Shown here: positions 5,653 through 7,144 of the stretch, piece after piece
Layout: each line of letters starts with the position of its first letter
How positions within the stretch are numbered: position 1 is the stretch's first letter
Origin: an uncultured Bacilli bacterium
GTDB lineage: Bacteria > Bacillota_I > Bacilli_A > RF39 > UBA660
Length of the DNA stretch: 7,144 nucleotides
Direction: 5' to 3'
Assembly (NCBI GenBank): GCA_944327405.1
Contig: CALVHK010000049.1
Span: forward strand, 1 to 7,144
Notes under the pieces: generated by a model
The model's database searches: none
What the model was told of the DNA's origin: nothing
What the model saw: the letters and a program-made list of their open reading frames with translations, nothing else
Program-made: the position numbers and the translations under genes

Positions 5653-6770
5653 AAAATCATTATGCATTCGTCATATAATTTTTTCTTTTTGATATTTAAA
5701 TCACTTAATATATTTTCTCTGTCAGTTAAAACTTTGTAAATTTCATTTATATTATTTATATTAAATATAATATTTGAATGAGAACTTAAATCTATATCTT
5801 TTTTATCAAGTATCAATTGTAAATCTTGTATGATCTTTAAATATTCATTAAATAAATTAAACAAATGTTTATCCAACATAATTGACTCTTTAAAGAAATA
5901 ATCTATATTAAAACTGCTAACATTTTTATCTATCCTATAAAATATAGCCAATAATTTATAAAAATTAAATAATACGGTGGTTTTATATATATGTTTCAAA
6001 TAAGCATTTTCTATATGAATTGTATTTTCATCTAAGTAAGTATCATCTCTTCTTATATCATTTAATAAATTGTCTATAAATATATTTATGTTATTACTTT
6101 TCCTATATTCGTTTCTATGCTCTCTATATATTTTTTGATATTCTTTATTAAATATAAATTTAAAACAATATGCCCATTCATTAATATTAAATTCATTATC
6201 ATGTTTATTAAAATATTTTACCACATCATATATATTTCTTGTAGAATTATATGTTTGATACATCAATTGTTCCGCATTTTCTCTACATTTAACTTTTATT
6301 TTTCCGTCTACAAAATTAAGTATATATTCATTGTTTTCTATAGCATTGATCTTTTTGTTATCTATTAACGGCAAGTATACTACCATACTATGTAATTTAT
6401 CTTTACCTCTAAATTTTAACACTTCTTGTAGAATGTAATTTATTTTATCTTCAATATCTATAATGGTTTCAAAATTATTCAAAATAGTTAAATAATTAAT
6501 ATCTATATCACTAAATAAATTATTAGTGTTTCTTGCTAAACTGCCGCTTAATGCTATGCAAAAATCAGTATTATAAGCATCTTTAAATATACAGCCAAGT
6601 TCATTAATCATTTCAATTATATAATTTCGATACTTTCTGTTTAACATATTGAATTCTTCTATAGAAATATCATAAATTTTGAACTCATAATATTCTCTTA
6701 ATCCTAATATCTTATCTCTATAAGAAGATATAAATTTGTCTTTAATCATATTGTATTTTTCTAAATTCAT
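5640..6770 (-). CDS. Pol-beta/MNT-fold nucleotidyltransferase with long helical C-terminal domain
   Basis: A 376-residue protein. The N-terminal about 55 residues are helical. The nucleotidyltransferase signature GSLARNTNNLFSDIDI (76-91) then follows, with Gly76-Ser77 and the metal-binding pair Asp88 and Asp90. A third acidic ligand is not obvious; the strand MVVYLPLID (129-137) is one candidate region. Residues about 165-376 are helix-rich, with many Lys, Asn and Ile, as in GlnD/DUF294-like or Cthe-type multidomain nucleotidyltransferases. The family moves a nucleotidyl group to proteins, RNA, small molecules or antibiotics; the acceptor here is unknown. It is the first gene of the operon, so it may set the pathway in motion or modify the aaRS-like partner or a bound RNA. 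The ribosome site before ATG 6770 is weak (AAAGAG, 6788-6783). Base composition is extremely AT-rich (about 20% GC by spot count), suggesting transfer. Confidence 0.85.
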   Translation of the reverse strand: MNLEKYNMIKDKFISSYRDKILGLREYYEFKIYDISIEEFNMLNRKYRNYIIEMINELGCIFKDAYNTDFCIALSGSLARNTNNLFSDIDINYLTILNNFETIIDIEDKINYILQEVLKFRGKDKLHSMVVYLPLIDNKKINAIENNEYILNFVDGKIKVKCRENAEQLMYQTYNSTRNIYDVVKYFNKHDNEFNINEWAYCFKFIFNKEYQKIYREHRNEYRKSNNINIFIDNLLNDIRRDDTYLDENTIHIENAYLKHIYKTTVLFNFYKLLAIFYRIDKNVSSFNIDYFFKESIMLDKHLFNLFNEYLKIIQDLQLILDKKDIDLSSHSNIIFNINNINEIYKVLTDRENILSDLNIKKKKLYDECIMILRRF

Positions 6771-6807
6771 ATTTTATAATTTCTCTTTAAAAACTTATAT
6801 TTTAATA

Positions 6808-6837
6808 ATTGTATATATTTTTAATATATCATGAAAA
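6808..6837 (-). promoter_or_regulatory. Candidate proximal promoter of the four-gene operon
   Basis: On the - strand TTTTCA (6837-6832, 4 of 6 matches to the -35 consensus), an 18-base spacer and TACAAT (6813-6808, 5 of 6 matches to -10). It lies about 38 bases before the start codon. In such AT-rich DNA this match is not strong evidence. Confidence 0.35.
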
Positions 6838-7036
6838 AGCGCACTTATTTAGCCTATTTTAATAAGGAAACTATAAACATATATTTAAATATATAATAAA
6901 TTATTAATTTATTTATGCTTTATATTTATATCAATATGATTAGAGATATAATTTTTATATGTGCTTATAAATACTTTTGGTATCTTCTGAACTGCTAAAA
7001 CTCTACTTATTAAGCCTAGTCATTAACCTTGTAAAT

Positions 7037-7065
7037 AAAATACTATTTTTTTTATTTATTGTCAA
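7037..7065 (-). promoter_or_regulatory. Candidate distal promoter of the four-gene operon
   Basis: On the - strand a perfect TTGACA (7065-7060), a 17-base spacer and TATTTT (7042-7037, 4 of 6). Consensus -35 boxes are rare in this AT-only background, which makes it notable. The -35 lies within the left side of an inverted repeat, so a repressor or RNA structure could act here. Confidence 0.4.
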
Positions 7066-7100
7066 TATATTTATGAAAAATTTAGTCATAAACAATAAAT
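7054..7100. repeat. Nested inverted repeat overlapping the distal promoter
   Basis: Outer arms ATTTATTGT (7054-7062) and ACAATAAAT (7092-7100) enclose a second pair, TTTATGA (7070-7076) and TCATAAA (7086-7092), around a 9-base loop. The two sets can stack with a 7-base bulge on one side. It may be an operator for the distal promoter or the terminator of a gene outside the window. Confidence 0.5.
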
Positions 7101-7144
7101 ATATAATTATTGCTGTATTATAATATATTTATTTTTTAATTGCT

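Larger units (their letters stand above)
6771..7144. other. Gene-free AT-rich leader upstream of the operon
   Basis: No credible reading frame on either strand. It holds two candidate - strand promoters, an AT-only palindrome (AATAAATT and AATTTATT around ATT, 6895-6913) and a nested inverted repeat at 7054-7100. If transcription began at the distal promoter, the operon would have a leader of about 260 bases. No known riboswitch is recognised, and many small palindromes here may be due to AT-richness alone. Confidence 0.6.

Overview
The window looks like a chromosomal segment of an AT-rich, low-GC Gram-positive (Firmicutes/Mycoplasmatota-type) bacterium, probably a gut-dwelling relative of uncultured Bacilli. 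The grounds are the AT-biased codons, strong AAGGAGG-type ribosome binding sites, and a BspA-like leucine-rich-repeat surface protein with a TasA/camelysin-like N-terminus. TGA, TAA and TAG all serve as stops, so the code is standard (table 11), not the Mycoplasma code.

Left part (1-2120, + strand): one long gene for a membrane-anchored or secreted leucine-rich-repeat protein, followed by a clean intrinsic terminator. Just upstream, a run of ten G lies directly behind a perfect TTGACA -35 box, in an otherwise AT-rich stretch. This is the classic layout of a phase-variable promoter and would switch a surface protein on and off.

Middle part (2120-3030): a RelB/DinJ-type antitoxin on the - strand with no recognisable toxin beside it. 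It is followed by about 500 bases without a gene. That stretch holds several inverted repeats, a possible extended -10 promoter and a strong hairpin that overlaps the end of the next operon. A structured RNA on the + strand is possible but unproven.

Right part (3007-6770, - strand): the main point of interest, a compact four-gene operon read right to left. The order is (1) a Pol-beta/MNT-fold nucleotidyltransferase with a long helical C-terminus, (2) a class I aminoacyl-tRNA-synthetase-like protein with a zinc knuckle but degenerate ATP-binding motifs, (3) a short RlmN-like radical SAM enzyme that keeps all five catalytic cysteines but lacks the N-terminal RNA-binding domain, and (4) a peptidase S51 / class I glutamine-amidotransferase-like hydrolase with an intact Gly-x-Ser-Ala-Gly-Ala nucleophile elbow. 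The junctions are 2-base gap, 4-base overlap and 4-base gap, so the four products are almost certainly made together. No single standard pathway unites them. The combination points to an RNA- or nucleotide-modifying system, or to synthesis and release of a nucleotide- or aminoacyl-linked metabolite, possibly in conflict or defence. This function is inference.

The operon is visibly more AT-rich than the surface-protein gene (by my count 18% GC in 6061-6120 against 38% in 1081-1140), which fits acquisition by transfer. Its upstream 370 bases contain no gene but hold two candidate promoters and a nested inverted repeat that overlaps one of them.
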